Position numbers and translations under genes: made by a program. Positions 63,202 through 64,000 of a stretch of 64,000 nucleotides of DNA are shown in pieces (within the stretch, counting starts at the first letter, position 1; each line of letters opens with the position of its first letter). Below the pieces are notes generated by a model. It made no database searches, was not told where the DNA came from, and worked only from the letters and a program-made list of their open reading frames with translations. Source of the DNA: Planctomycetota bacterium (GTDB lineage: Bacteria > Planctomycetota > UBA1135 > UBA2386); assembly GCA_028281765.1 (NCBI GenBank), contig JANQJF010000073.1, positions 1 to 64,000 on the forward strand, read 5' to 3'.

Positions 63202-64000
63202 CGAGCGCGGCGCCGGAGACCGATACGCGTCTTCTCCGCGAGGTCGATCCTGCGAAGCATGCGGCGCCAGCCGTCGTAGTCCTGCGGGTCGATCCGGCCT
63301 GGTCGTTGTTCGGTGCGACGCGTGATCTTCACCTTTCGGCCGACGCGCGTGAACGTCAGCGCGTAGTCGATTTGCTCGGATCGATAGCTGACGCCGTCCG
63401 GGACCGTCGTGATCTCGAAGTGTTCGCCGGGGTCGATCACGATCTCTTGATCGTCCGCGTCGAGGATGGTGAGCCGCATCGGCAGCGTGCGCTCGGCCTT
63501 GTCCGCGAAGTTCTTGACGAAGTCGAGTGGGGTCAGCGGCAGCGGCAAGAACGTCGAGTCGCCGGCCGACTGGATCGCCGTCCGACGCTGGAGCTGGGCC
63601 TTCGCGGAGAAGTGCTGGCCCGGAGTGAGGTCACCGATGTCCGCGCCTGTGACCGTCCAGCCGGGGACGACCTGCGACGCGATCTGTCGCGCGATCACAC
63701 TGCTCTGCGCCTTGGGCCAATCGCGGCCCTGGTCTGCCAGGCTCAGGCCGGTGTCTCCGAGCTTGCGGATTTCGATCTCGAAGTCGGCGCCGCCGGACTC
63801 CGTGACGCGCAGCGTACCGCGGAAGCGCCAGCCGAGGTCCGGCGCGCGCTGGCCCCCCGGAAGCCGCGTGAGGCGGTGCGTGCCCGGGCCCAGAATCAGT
63901 GCCGCGGCCCCCAGGCGCTCGGGGAAGATCATGCCCATCGTCTGGAAGCGCGCGTCGTCGACGAACATCCAGAACGGCTCTCCGCCGCGAGGCTCGGCGA
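63198..64000 (-). CDS. C-terminal part of a transglutaminase-like (DUF3857-type) protein, partial
   Basis: The frame is open to the window edge, so the N-terminal part lies outside. The visible portion (267 codons) begins near [30 protein letters not shown], which resembles the end of a transglutaminase-like domain, and continues into a beta-rich region ([66 protein letters not shown]) like the C-terminal domain of DUF3857/DUF3858 proteins. Probably an exported protein. Its stop overlaps the dnaE2 stop by 4 bp. Confidence 0.6.
   Translation of the reverse strand, partial: AEPRGGEPFWMFVDDARFQTMGMIFPERLGAAALILGPGTHRLTRLPGGQRAPDLGWRFRGTLRVTESGGADFEIEIRKLGDTGLSLADQGRDWPKAQSSVIARQIASQVVPGWTVTGADIGDLTPGQHFSAKAQLQRRTAIQSAGDSTFLPLPLTPLDFVKNFADKAERTLPMRLTILDADDQEIVIDPGEHFEITTVPDGVSYRSEQIDYALTFTRVGRKVKITRRTEQRPGRIDPQDYDGWRRMLRRIDLAEKTRIGLRRRAR

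Overview
The window looks like chromosomal DNA of a high-GC member of the Planctomycetota. No rRNA was available, so this rests on gene content: a mosaic protein carrying the PVC-type haem-binding and DUF1080 domains with FG-GAP and HEAT repeats, an iduronate-sulfatase-like secreted sulfatase, PQQ-propeller and TolB-like secreted proteins, many serine/threonine kinases, and frequent GTG/TTG starts with 4-bp ATGA/GTGA overlaps. I found no rRNA, tRNA, CRISPR array or complete transposase gene.

Layout. 1-162: truncated copy of a short mobile-element remnant. 0.2-8.7 kb (minus): secreted propeller protein, a 1269-residue kinase/TPR/GAF/sigma-54-activator fusion, small secreted protein, IolB-like bicupin, SurA-like prolyl isomerase. 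8.8-12.6 kb (plus): malic enzyme maeB and a translationally coupled pair of LptF/G-like membrane proteins. 12.6-15.2 kb (minus): sensor kinase and a one-ring ClpC-like ATPase. 15.3-19.4 kb: Ser/Thr kinase, YkgJ-type cysteine-cluster protein, sirtuin, CrcB fluoride channel and dicarboxylate symporter, then a tiny membrane protein on minus with a strong terminator. 19.9-26.7 kb: ApbE, the 1735-residue PVC mosaic protein, and an AhpD-like protein that reads through an in-frame TGA as selenocysteine.

26.7-30.4 kb is an island of visibly lower GC: a 160-bp element with inverted ends and CTAG duplications, then one 1078-residue protein joining a PD-(D/E)XK nuclease, a TIR domain, a membrane helix and a long helical-repeat region. 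It is the best candidate here for an undescribed (probably anti-phage) system. 30.9-42.7 kb: mazG and a run of cell-envelope glycosylation genes (GT2, two GT4, a CgeB-like transferase, a WaaP-type kinase, an epimerase, another GT2 with TPRs) mixed with a thioesterase, a dGTPase and a PDZ-thioredoxin protein. 43.4-46.5 kb: RluA-type synthase, truD and MTA phosphorylase, overlapping.

46.5-64 kb: GDSL hydrolase, glycosylasparaginase, lexA, sulfatase and PQQ protein, then imuA-imuB; dnaE2 lies about 5.5 kb further on, separated by an acid phosphatase, a CHASE hybrid kinase with its lipoprotein partner, and an MFS transporter. LexA, ImuA, ImuB and DnaE2 together make a complete SOS mutagenesis module within about 15 kb. 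The last gene is cut by the window end.
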